A stretch of DNA of 64,000 nt from JAXDAY01 sp034679345 (GTDB taxonomy: Bacteria; Eisenbacteria; RBG-16-71-46; CAIMUX01; VGJL01). A program made the translations under genes and the position numbers. How positions within the stretch are numbered: position 1 is the stretch's first letter; the number at the start of each line of letters is the position of its first letter. Below the pieces are notes generated by a model. That model was not told the DNA's origin and searched no databases. It saw only the letters and a list, made by a program, of their open reading frames with translations. Location: positions 124,001 to 188,000 of the forward strand of contig JAXDAY010000004.1 in assembly GCA_034679345.1 (NCBI GenBank). The letters run 5' to 3'. Positions 54,175-62,535 of this stretch are shown here, piece after piece.

Positions 54175-55208
54175 CTCGATTGAATCCCGCCCGCCTCGTT
54201 GCCGGGCTCGTGCTCCTGCTCGCAGTGGGGCCCGCTCGCGCCGGAAACGGGGATCGAGGGTTCATGACGAACATTGCCCTGCTCGATCACCTGACCCGTC
54301 AGGCCGTGGAGTCGCTCCTCGACTCCCTTGCCTTCGATCCAGGAGAGTCGATCTCGATCGTCCAGAGCGGGGGAAGCGAAGGCGATGCCTTCGTCACGGA
54401 GGCGATCGCCCGTTCCCTCGCGCGCAGGGGCTTCACGGTTCACCTGACGGAGATGCCTCCGGCCCCGGCTCCGGCGGAGTCGCCGCGCGGATCGTCTTCT
54501 CCGGAAGGGACTGAAGAGGAAGGGCAGCCGGAGAAGGAGCCGCAACTGCCCGACTTCGAGATCCTCCTCTCCGACTCGGCGAAGGCCTACCAGGACTCGG
54601 TCGCCCAAGGGCTCATCGACACGACCGCCATCGGCTTCGACGATCTCCTGGATCGCGGGGACGAAGACCAATCGACGCAGGTGCCGGGAGCGGGCACCGA
54701 GTCGTCGGCGGGGTCGACGGAGGAGCCCGCCGAGCTGGAGTCGTCCGACGAACCCGAAGGGGAGGAGTCCGACACGACCGGGATTGGAGCGGAGGCTCCG
54801 GCGGGTGTGGCGGTCCCCGCGACTCCGGCGCGACCGGTGCCCGTCCGGAAGATCTATCCCGATGGCGCGGTGCTCGAGTTCCGTCTCCTCGAGTTCGGCG
54901 TCACCTATCCATCGGTCAAGCGCAAGCTGCTCTTCTTCGGGAAGGGGTCGGTGAACCGGCTGGCCGGTGTCTATATCCACGCCAGCAGCATCGAGGGCCC
55001 GGAGGGCAAGATCCTCGGTGTGGCGAGCGGGCAGGCCCACTGGCAGGACCGACTCGACGGCAGCTCCCGCGCCCTCGCCGAAGGCGCCGCCTATCCCTTC
55101 GCGAAACCGACGATCCCCGCCTCGAACCTGGGCAGGGTCGTGGAACCGATCGCCGTCGTGGCGATCATCTCGAGTCTCGTATACCTCTTCTATCAGAACC
55201 AGAACTGA
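54171..55208 (+). CDS. exported protein of unknown function with acidic linker and C-terminal anchor
   Basis: The 345-residue product has a signal peptide (LVAGLVLLLAVGPARA), an N-terminal alpha/beta-looking domain (about 30-100; SISIVQSGGSEGDAF, AIARSLARRGFTVHL), a Pro/Glu/Ser-rich acidic linker (about 105-225, including DEPEGEESD), a C-terminal domain (about 230-320; VLEFRLLEFGVTYPSVKRKLL) and a terminal hydrophobic helix (AVVAIISSLVYLFY). I do not recognise the family. It is wedged between rimO and the BamD-like gene with 4-nt and 1-nt overlaps, so an envelope-assembly role is plausible. Confidence 0.7.
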   Translation: MTRLNPARLVAGLVLLLAVGPARAGNGDRGFMTNIALLDHLTRQAVESLLDSLAFDPGESISIVQSGGSEGDAFVTEAIARSLARRGFTVHLTEMPPAPAPAESPRGSSSPEGTEEEGQPEKEPQLPDFEILLSDSAKAYQDSVAQGLIDTTAIGFDDLLDRGDEDQSTQVPGAGTESSAGSTEEPAELESSDEPEGEESDTTGIGAEAPAGVAVPATPARPVPVRKIYPDGAVLEFRLLEFGVTYPSVKRKLLFFGKGSVNRLAGVYIHASSIEGPEGKILGVASGQAHWQDRLDGSSRALAEGAAYPFAKPTIPASNLGRVVEPIAVVAIISSLVYLFYQNQN

Positions 55209-56017
55209 TGATGCGCGCGCGTTGGCTCTCGGCCGCCGGTTTCGTCGTCTGGGCGCTCATCGGCGGATGTGGGGGATCGCACCCCGATCCGGCCGCGCTC
55301 CCGGGGGTCGAGCCGGAGCTGATGGAGGCCAGGAGGGCGTTCGAGGACCGAAGCTATCTGCGCGCCTCGGAGCTCCTATCGGCCTTCGTCTCTGCCCACC
55401 CCGGATCCAGCCGACTGGACGAGGTCCTGCTGCTGCTCGGCAAGGCACGCCAGGGCATACGGGAGAACCTGCTCGCGGTCGAGGATTTCGAGCGGTTGAT
55501 TCGCGACTTTCCCCAGAGCCCCTACCGGGAGGAGGCCGAGTTCGAGCGCGCGGAATGCCACCTCGCCGAGGCACTGGGCGCCGCCTACGACGCGGAGAAC
55601 ACCGAGATCGCGCTGAGTCTCTATCGAAGTTATCGCCTCCGGTATCCTCAGGGACGATTCCTGGAGAGAGCGATTCGCGGCGAGACCGAGGCGCTCGAGC
55701 GGCTGGCGGCGAAGGCCTACCTGAACGCCCGGACCTATCGCAGGTTGAACCGGCCCCTTGCCGAAAAGATCTATCTCGAGAAGGCGTTGGAGACGAAACC
55801 CGACTTCCGCTCGGCGGGCGCCGCGCTCGCCGAGCTCGCCCGGCTCCACGAGCGGCTCGGGGAGAAGGCCGAGGCCCGGACCGTCTGGCAGCGGCTGATC
55901 GACTTCGCGAGCCCCGAGCGGATGGCTTCCGATCCGCGCCTGCGCGGCCTGCGCGAGGAAGCGGAATCGGCGATCCGGGCGCTGCCACCGCCGGATCCGG
56001 AGGAGACCGCGCGTTGA
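55208..56017 (+). CDS. bamD: BamD/YfiO-like outer-membrane assembly lipoprotein (TPR)
   Basis: The 269-residue lipoprotein has a lipobox with C21 (ALIGGC) and TPR-like helices: ARRAFEDRSYLRASELLSAF, a VEDFERLIRDFPQSPYREEAEF repeat that matches BamD TPR 2, and further helices to about 255. BamD is the essential lipoprotein of the beta-barrel assembly machine. The length fits. The sequence is divergent and a generic TPR lipoprotein is the alternative. Its stop overlaps the nadD start. Confidence 0.78.
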   Translation: MMRARWLSAAGFVVWALIGGCGGSHPDPAALPGVEPELMEARRAFEDRSYLRASELLSAFVSAHPGSSRLDEVLLLLGKARQGIRENLLAVEDFERLIRDFPQSPYREEAEFERAECHLAEALGAAYDAENTEIALSLYRSYRLRYPQGRFLERAIRGETEALERLAAKAYLNARTYRRLNRPLAEKIYLEKALETKPDFRSAGAALAELARLHERLGEKAEARTVWQRLIDFASPERMASDPRLRGLREEAESAIRALPPPDPEETAR

Positions 56018-56607
56018 CCCGGATCGGCTTCCTCGGCGGGAGCTTCGATCCGATCCACCTCGGACATCTCTGGATCGCGGTCTTCGCGAGAGAGCAGCTC
56101 GCCCTCGACCGCGTGTTGATCGCGCCCGCAGCCGTTCCCCCTCACAAGGTGGGTGGGCCGGTCGCACCGATCGAGCTGCGCATGCGCATGACCGAGCGCG
56201 CCATCGCAGGCCACGCGGGACTCGAGGCGAGCGATCTGGACGCCGATCCGGACCGCCCCTCCTTCACGATCGACTCGCTGCGCCGGTTGCGCGCCGGTCT
56301 TCGAGACGGCGACGAGATCTGGCTCCTGCTCGGCGCCGATACCCTGGCCGATCTGCCGAACTGGAAAGAGCCCGAGGCGATCCTCGAGATCGCCTCCCTC
56401 GGCGTCTATGGGAGATCCGACCTGCGTCCTCCGATCCCCAGCGGAGCGCGCGTGCGCTGGATCGAAGGACCCGAGTGCGGCCTCTCCTCCACGCTCATCC
56501 GCGGGCGATTGCGGCGTGGACTGCCGGTCGCCGACCTCGTGCCGGAGTCGATCGTCTCCCTCCTGGAGGAGTCGCCGCAGTATCGAACGGGGCGGCGCGA
56601 TGCCTGA
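56014..56607 (+). CDS. nadD: nicotinate-nucleotide adenylyltransferase
   Basis: The 197-residue enzyme makes deamido-NAD from NaMN and ATP. The nucleotidyltransferase signature GGSFDPIHLGH is at the N-terminus, with VPPHK, LLLGADTLADLPNWKEP and the C-terminal SSTLIRGRL. A TTG at 56014 overlapping the previous stop is the only start that gives the normal N-terminus; no ATG or GTG is nearby. It overlaps polA by 8 nt. Confidence 0.93.
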   Translation: MTRIGFLGGSFDPIHLGHLWIAVFAREQLALDRVLIAPAAVPPHKVGGPVAPIELRMRMTERAIAGHAGLEASDLDADPDRPSFTIDSLRRLRAGLRDGDEIWLLLGADTLADLPNWKEPEAILEIASLGVYGRSDLRPPIPSGARVRWIEGPECGLSSTLIRGRLRRGLPVADLVPESIVSLLEESPQYRTGRRDA

Positions 56608-59290
56608 TCGCATCTTCCTGGTCGACGGGACCGCGCTCGTCTACCGCTCGCACTTCGCCTTCATGCGGGCTCCCCTGGCGACATCCTCGGGACAGAACGT
56701 GAGCGCGGTCTTCGGCATTGCGCAGACGCTTCTCACGATCCTCCGCGAGGAGAAGGCCCGTTTCGCCGCCGTGGCCTTCGACACGGCCGCGCCGACCTTC
56801 CGGCACGAACGCTACGAGGCCTACAAGGCGCAGCGGCCTCCCATGCCCGAGGAGCTGGTCTCCCAGCTTCCGCTCGTCGACGAGCTGATCGACGCCCTGG
56901 GGATCTCCATACTTCGGCAGGATGGGGTGGAGGCCGACGATCTGATCGCGAGCCTCGCCGTCGAAGCGACCGCCTCGGGGTACGAGGCGGTCATCGTCTC
57001 GGCGGACAAGGACTTCAATCAGCTGATCCGCCCGGGGATTGTCCAGTACGTGCCCGCGCGCGGAAGGGAGAGCGCCGCGTGGCTGGGGCCGCCCCAGGTG
57101 GAGGAGCGATGGGGCGTGAGCGCCGAGCAGGTCCTCGACGTCCTGGCCCTCGCCGGAGACGCGGTGGACAACGTCCCCGGCGTGCGGGGAGTCGGGGAGA
57201 AGACGGCGATCGCTCTGATCCGGCGTTTCGGGAGCCTGGAGACCCTTTACGGGAGCCTCGATTCCGTGGAGCGCCGCTCGATCCGCGAGAAGCTCGCGGC
57301 CCAACGCCAGGAGGCGTTCCTGAGCCGCGATCTCGTGCGCTTGCGATGCGATCTCATGCCCGGAGTTTCGATCGACTCGTTCCGCGTCCCCGAGATCGGT
57401 TCCCGCCCTGCGCTCTACGACCTCCTGAACCGCCTCGAGTTCCGGCGCTTGATCGACGGCCTTCACCTTCGTCCGGCCTCGAGCGGATGGGAGGCCGACT
57501 ATCGCCTCGCCGACGACGAGGAGTCGCTTCGCGCCGCGCTCTCCACGCGACCAAAGGGGGCGTCAGCGATCAGCATCGACACGGAGACCGACTCGCTCGA
57601 TGCCCGCACGGCGCGCGCCGTGGGCATCTCCTTCTCCTGGGAGAAGGGGCGCGCCTACTACATTCCAGTCGGGCACCGGGAAGGCAAGAACTGCGATATC
57701 TCCCTCGTGACATCGCTCCTGCAACCGGTTCTCGCCGACCCGGAGATCGAGAAGGTCGGCCAGAACATGAAGTTCGATCTCCATGTCCTCTCTGGGATCG
57801 GCATCGCGGTCGCGCCGCCGCTCTTCGATACCCTCTTGGCTTCCTACCTCCTCGATCCCGACCGCCGCCACGACCTCGACTCCCTCACTTTGGAGCTCTT
57901 GGGTCATCGCAAGATCCCGACGAAGGATCTGATCGGCAGCGGCACGCGTCAGACGACGATGGATCTCCTCGCGCCCGAGGCTGTCCGCGACTACGCCGCC
58001 GAGGATGCCGACGCGGCTCTGAGGCTCCGCGGAATCCTCGCGGCCTCGCTCCGCGAGAGGGGCCAGGAGGAGCTTCTGCGGTCGGTCGAGGCCCCGTTGA
58101 TCCCCGTTCTGGTCTCCATGGAGCGGACCGGGGTGCATGTCGACTCGAATCGGCTGCGCTCCCTCGGCTCCGAAATGGAGGAGGACCAGCGGCGCCAGCT
58201 GGAGGAGATCGCCCGCCTGGCCGGCGTCGAGTTCAATGTCAACTCGCCGCAGCAGCTCGGACAAGTCCTCTTCGAGCGATTGAAGCTGCCGAGGGGCAAG
58301 AAGACCAAGACCGGCTACTCTACCGACTCCGAGGTGCTCGAGGATCTGGCCGCGGATCATCCGATCGCCCGCGCCGTTCTCGCGTACCGTCAGACGGCGA
58401 AGCTGCGTTCCACCTACGTCGACGCCCTGCCCAAGCTCGTCGATCCCCGAACCGGCCGGATCCACGCCCAGTTCAATCAGGCCGTCGCGGCGACAGGCCG
58501 GCTCTCCTCGAGCGATCCGAATCTCCAGAACATCCCGGTCCGGACCGCGCAGGGCAGACGGATCCGGGCCGCGTTCGTCCCTCAGCGGCCGGGGGACGTC
58601 CTGCTCTCGGCCGACTACTCGCAAATCGAGTTGCGCATCCTCGCCCACCTATCCCGAGATCCGGGCCTCGTGGAAGCCTTCATGAGCGGGCAGGACATCC
58701 ATGTCGCGACTGCGGCGCGGATCTTCGATCTGCCGCCCGAGCGCGTCGACTCCACGATCCGGGCGCGGGCCAAGACGGTGAACTTCGGCGTTCTCTACGG
58801 CATGGGACCGGTTCGCCTCTCGCGCGAGATGGGCATCCCCCTCAAGGAGGCGCGGATGTTCATCGACCAGTATTTCGCGAAGATGCCTGGCGTCCGCAGC
58901 TACCTCGAGGAGGGGCTCGAAGCGGCGCGCCGCGACGGCTTCGTCTCGACGATCCTCGGGCGGCGCCGCTACCTGCCCGCGCTGCGCTCCGAAGACGCGC
59001 GGGTGCGCGCCCAGGCGGAGCGGATCGCGGCGAACACGCCGATCCAAGGCTCCGCCGCGGATCTGATCAAAGCGGCGATGATCCGCGTCGATCGCCTCCT
59101 CGCGGAGCGGCGGCTTGCGACCCGTCTGATCCTGCAAGTCCATGACGAGCTTCTCTTCGAGGGTCCAAGAGAGGAGTTGGAGAGCGTCGTCGCCCTCGTG
59201 CGTCGGGCGATGGAGACGGCCGTCGAGATCGCCGTCCCGCTGCGGGTCGACGTGGGAAGCGGCGCGAGCTGGGACGAGGCGCACGCCTGA
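56600..59290 (+). CDS. polA: DNA polymerase I
   Basis: The 896-residue protein contains all three activities. The 5'-3' exonuclease (1-290) opens with IFLVDGTALVYRSHFAF and has the conserved Asp-rich VEADDLIASLA region. The 3'-5' exonuclease keeps its DxE (D327, E329 in SIDTETDSL), so proofreading should be active, unlike in Taq or Bacillus Pol I. The polymerase domain has motif A SADYSQIELRILAH (D672), the O-helix RARAKTVNFGVLYGM and motif C VHDELLFE. ATG at 56600 overlaps nadD. Confidence 0.97.
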   Translation: MPDRIFLVDGTALVYRSHFAFMRAPLATSSGQNVSAVFGIAQTLLTILREEKARFAAVAFDTAAPTFRHERYEAYKAQRPPMPEELVSQLPLVDELIDALGISILRQDGVEADDLIASLAVEATASGYEAVIVSADKDFNQLIRPGIVQYVPARGRESAAWLGPPQVEERWGVSAEQVLDVLALAGDAVDNVPGVRGVGEKTAIALIRRFGSLETLYGSLDSVERRSIREKLAAQRQEAFLSRDLVRLRCDLMPGVSIDSFRVPEIGSRPALYDLLNRLEFRRLIDGLHLRPASSGWEADYRLADDEESLRAALSTRPKGASAISIDTETDSLDARTARAVGISFSWEKGRAYYIPVGHREGKNCDISLVTSLLQPVLADPEIEKVGQNMKFDLHVLSGIGIAVAPPLFDTLLASYLLDPDRRHDLDSLTLELLGHRKIPTKDLIGSGTRQTTMDLLAPEAVRDYAAEDADAALRLRGILAASLRERGQEELLRSVEAPLIPVLVSMERTGVHVDSNRLRSLGSEMEEDQRRQLEEIARLAGVEFNVNSPQQLGQVLFERLKLPRGKKTKTGYSTDSEVLEDLAADHPIARAVLAYRQTAKLRSTYVDALPKLVDPRTGRIHAQFNQAVAATGRLSSSDPNLQNIPVRTAQGRRIRAAFVPQRPGDVLLSADYSQIELRILAHLSRDPGLVEAFMSGQDIHVATAARIFDLPPERVDSTIRARAKTVNFGVLYGMGPVRLSREMGIPLKEARMFIDQYFAKMPGVRSYLEEGLEAARRDGFVSTILGRRRYLPALRSEDARVRAQAERIAANTPIQGSAADLIKAAMIRVDRLLAERRLATRLILQVHDELLFEGPREELESVVALVRRAMETAVEIAVPLRVDVGSGASWDEAHA

Positions 59291-59303
59291 TCGGAGGGAA
59301 GCG

Positions 59304-59909
59304 GTGCGCGTCGTCGGCGTGACCGGAAGGCTCGGGAGTGGGAAGAGCAGCCTCTGTGGGCTCATCGAGAGGCGGGGCCGCGTGGCCGTGATCGACGCCG
59401 ACAAGATCGGCCACGAGATCCTCGAGGAGCGAAGCCCGATCCGCGAGCGGCTCGTTTCCCGTTTCGGTGATCGGATCCTTGACCCCCGCGGAGAGATCGA
59501 TCGGAGGAGCCTCGCCTCGATCGTCTTCGAGGAGCAAGGGGCGCTGGACGATCTCAACGGGATCGTCCATCCCGTCCTCGTCCAGCGGATCTTGGAGCGG
59601 CTCCGCGCCTTGCGGGAGTCCGGAGGGATTGATATCGTTCTGATCGACGCTGCGCTTCTGCTCGAATGGGCCGATCGGCTCGCGCTCGATCGCGTCATCT
59701 GGGTTCGGACGAGCAAGGAGACCGCGATCCGCAGGATGGCAGAGCGCGGCATGGACGAGGATGAGGTTCAAAGGCGCCTCGAGCGGCAACGGAGCGAGGC
59801 GGAGTTCCGCGCCCGGGCTGATCGGATCGTCGAGAACGATGGATCGCGAAGCGATCTCGATCACGAGGCCGAGCGTCTCTGGGCCTGGCTCCGAGCCCAA
59901 CCGGCATGA
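59304..59909 (+). CDS. coaE: dephospho-CoA kinase
   Basis: The 201-residue P-loop kinase catalyses the last step of CoA synthesis. The Walker A is VTGRLGSGKSS near residues 6-16; AVIDADKIGHEIL and HPVLVQRI are the CoaE substrate motifs. The GTG at 59304 with GGAGGG upstream is chosen. It lies 13 nt after polA; prfB follows after 15 nt. Confidence 0.94.
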   Translation: MRVVGVTGRLGSGKSSLCGLIERRGRVAVIDADKIGHEILEERSPIRERLVSRFGDRILDPRGEIDRRSLASIVFEEQGALDDLNGIVHPVLVQRILERLRALRESGGIDIVLIDAALLLEWADRLALDRVIWVRTSKETAIRRMAERGMDEDEVQRRLERQRSEAEFRARADRIVENDGSRSDLDHEAERLWAWLRAQPA

Positions 59910-59924
59910 GGAGGGTTGAATACG

Positions 59925-61044
59925 ATGAGCGTCGACGCGCGACAGATCCTGCAGGAGAGCCGAGTCAAGCTGGACCAGCTGCGGAGTTTTCTTTGATCTG
60001 GATGGATTGCGCGTCGCTATCTCCCGACTCGAAGAGGAGATGAGCCAGGCCGGCTTCTGGGACCGTCCCCAGGAAGCCCGCGACCGAATCCAGAAGCTCA
60101 AGAGCTCCAGGCACCAGAACGGACGATGGGAGAGCCTGCGTCGCGCCGCCGACGATCTCGAGGCGATGGTCGATTTGGCCGAGGAGCTGGACGACGGCGA
60201 AGCGGTTGCCGAGAGGGATCGAATGGCCCGGCGGCTCGAGAAGGATCTCGCCGCCTTCGAGCTGACCGCGTTCCTCGGCGGCGAGCTCGACTCTCACGAT
60301 GCCGTCATCGCGATCCACCCGGGCGCCGGCGGAACCGAGAGCCAGGACTGGGCCGAGATGCTCATGCGGATGTACCTGCGCTGGGCCGAGGACAATGGCT
60401 TCAAGACCTCCATGCTCGACTATCAGGAAGGGGAGGAAGCCGGCATCAAGGATGCCACGATCGAGGTGACCGGCGAGTACGCTTATGGATACCTGCAATG
60501 CGAAAGTGGTGTGCACCGCCTCGTGCGCATCTCCCCCTACGACGCCTCCAAGCGCCGCCACACCTCCTTCGCTTCGGTCTTCATCCTTCCCCAGGTCGAC
60601 GAGCTGACCGATGTGGAGATCCGCGACGAGGATCTCCGCGTGGACACCTTCCGCGCGAGCGGGGCCGGTGGCCAGCACGTGAACAAGACCGACTCCGCGG
60701 TACGGATCACCCACATCCCGACCGGGATCGTCGTGCAGTCTCAAGCCGAGCGCTCGCAGCACCGCAATCGGGACTTCGCCATGCGGATCCTGAAGGCCCG
60801 CCTCTTCCACCATTACCGGGAGGAGGAGCGGCGGAAGCTGGACCATCTGGAGGAGGGGAAGCGGGACATCGCCTTCGGAAGCCAGATCCGTTCCTATGTC
60901 TTCCACCCGTACTCCCTTGTCAAGGACCACCGGACCGACCATGAGACCTCGGATGCGCAGGGGGTGATGGACGGAGACCTCAATCCGTTCATCGACGCCT
61001 GGCTTCGAACCCGTTCCCGCCCGACCGCAAGGGGTCGGCAATAA
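59925..61044 (+). CDS. prfB: peptide chain release factor 2 with programmed +1 frameshift
   Basis: RF2 recognises UAA/UGA. Frame one runs from ATG 59925 (AGGAGG 10 nt upstream) through 23 codons to CTT at 59991-59993 followed by in-frame TGA (59994-59996). A +1 shift continues with GAT at 59995 to the stop at 61044. The joined 372-residue protein (59925-59993 plus 59995-61044) reads FLDLDGLR across the site, matching YLDYD of E. coli RF2. The GGQ motif is at 248-250. The codon-recognition tripeptide is SPY (203-205) instead of the usual SPF. Length matches family RF2. Confidence 0.96.
59981..59996 (+). promoter_or_regulatory. prfB autoregulatory +1 frameshift site
   Basis: GCGGAG (59981-59986) acts as the Shine-Dalgarno-like stimulator, 4 nt before the slippery CTT (59991-59993) and the UGA stop (59994-59996), the next base being T. 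In E. coli the same CTT-TGA arrangement lets low RF2 raise its own synthesis. Confidence 0.9.
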
Positions 61045-61105
61045 CGCAGTGGAAAGCCAGTCCTTCCGAGGTCGCGACTCTGCGGTGGGCTGGGATGACA
61101 ATGAG

Positions 61106-61134
61106 TTGACACCCCCCGGGGGCTTGGCTAGCCT
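61106..61134 (+). promoter_or_regulatory. sigma70-type promoter for the heme-lipoprotein operon
   Basis: Consensus TTGACA at 61106-61111, a 17-bp spacer and TAGCCT at 61129-61134, 78 nt upstream of the ATG at 61213. Confidence 0.55.
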
Positions 61135-61212
61135 GCTCCTGTGCGTCCATGCAGGGCGCATCGTCAGAGTCTGCTCGGGGTTGGAAGATGGACCCGCCGG
61201 AGAGCGGGCCGG

Positions 61213-62535
61213 ATGGGGAAGGGGATGAGCAGATCGTCAGCACTCCAAGTTGTCCGCGTCTTGTCGATCGGTGGGGGGGTCTTCCTGGGGCTGAGCGGCC
61301 TGTTCGGCTGCCAGGAGACGGATGACGTTCTAGACCCAGGGACCACGGACGAGTCCACGGTCCTCCATGTGGTCTATCGCTCGAACGAAGAGGCGGAGCG
61401 GAACCCCATCGAGCTGGACGGCCAGGCGATCCAGGAGGAGTGGGGCAGCGGGGGAGGGGGGCAATCCTACCTCAATGTTCGTGTCTCCTCCGAGCACGGG
61501 GCGGGGCCGGCTGGGCCACAGGCGTATGTCGCGATCAAGGCGATCTACACCGACACCGACATCTTCTTTCTCATCCGATGGACAGACGACTCTCCCGACG
61601 AGTTCAAGGACGCCATGTTCTACCTCGGAACGTCCGTCGACAGCCTGGATGAGGTGTGCCCTCCCACACTCGCCGACGAGCGCAGCTGGGTGCGCAACCC
61701 CGGCGGAGCCTATGACGAGGATCGGATCTCGATCGCGTTCGAGGTCGAGCCGGCCGGCGGAAAGCTCGGCCCGTACTCGACATTCGGGTGTCTGACCGCT
61801 TGCCACGGCCTGGAGACACCACGCTTCGGTCGACTGGGCTACGGCAGGCTCGACATCTGGCAGTGGCTGGCGGCCCGCACGAATCCAGTCCGGGATCTCT
61901 ATGATCGGCGCGAGAGCGCCGGGGACCCGATTCATGGGATTCCGGGATATCTCGACGACCTCTTCACGGACGCATTCGGCGGATTGCAGGCCGATCCTGG
62001 CTCGCCCGCCTTCCGCCCGAATTTCGAGGAAGGAAGCGACATTCCCCTGTATGTCTATAGGGAGAGGGACGATCCGTTCGTCCGACCGCAGGATCCGGCG
62101 AACTGCTTCAGCGAGTTCGGTGAGAATCCCTGCCGCAAGAACAACGGGGTGAGCCCCGCCTATATCTGGCGCGAGGAGATCGGGCTCACGTTCAATCGGT
62201 TCGGAGCGTGCGACACCCTGAACCAGGCGCCGCTTCCGGTCGGCACCGAGCCACGGAACTTCCTCGAACAGGACCAGGTCAACGGATGGCTCCTCACCTA
62301 TCCCCGTGGTGACCGGGCCGACGTCCACGGCAAGGCCCTGTTCGAGTCGGGGCGCTGGACCCTCGAGATCGGCCGCCGGCTGAACACAGGCAATCCGCAA
62401 TACGACGTGATCTTCAAACCCGAGGAAGGCGGATCGTACGTCTTCACCATCGCCGTCATGGACAACTCAGGCACGGTCCACCTCGGCTCGGAGCCCCAAC
62501 GGCTCGTCTTCGATCCGAAGGGAGGGAGGTCGTGA
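61213..62535 (+). CDS. lipoprotein with ethylbenzene-dehydrogenase-type heme-binding domain and a CX3CH motif
   Basis: The 440-residue product has a lipobox at C33 (LSGLFGC). The body resembles the EB_dh heme b-binding beta-sandwich (gamma subunit of DMSO-reductase-type dehydrogenases): IELDGQAIQEEWG, AYVAIKAIYTDTDIFFLIRWTDDSP and a C-terminal GRWTLEIGRRLNT and YVFTIAVMDNSG. C193-LTA-C197-H198 is a CX3CH arrangement that may bind c-type heme. It is predicted to sit in the outer membrane or periplasm. No molybdopterin catalytic subunit is adjacent. Start ATG 61213 or 61225. Its stop overlaps the next start. Confidence 0.78.
   Translation: MGKGMSRSSALQVVRVLSIGGGVFLGLSGLFGCQETDDVLDPGTTDESTVLHVVYRSNEEAERNPIELDGQAIQEEWGSGGGGQSYLNVRVSSEHGAGPAGPQAYVAIKAIYTDTDIFFLIRWTDDSPDEFKDAMFYLGTSVDSLDEVCPPTLADERSWVRNPGGAYDEDRISIAFEVEPAGGKLGPYSTFGCLTACHGLETPRFGRLGYGRLDIWQWLAARTNPVRDLYDRRESAGDPIHGIPGYLDDLFTDAFGGLQADPGSPAFRPNFEEGSDIPLYVYRERDDPFVRPQDPANCFSEFGENPCRKNNGVSPAYIWREEIGLTFNRFGACDTLNQAPLPVGTEPRNFLEQDQVNGWLLTYPRGDRADVHGKALFESGRWTLEIGRRLNTGNPQYDVIFKPEEGGSYVFTIAVMDNSGTVHLGSEPQRLVFDPKGGRS

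Noticed and set aside
57079..59145. 688-codon plus-strand frame overlapping polA
   Set aside because: polA motifs from all three domains lie in the other frame; this frame gives Arg/Pro/Gly-rich sequence.
59994..59996. TGA as a true stop splitting prfB into two genes
   Set aside because: The CTT-TGA slippery site, SD-like element and restored RF2 homology show programmed frameshifting.
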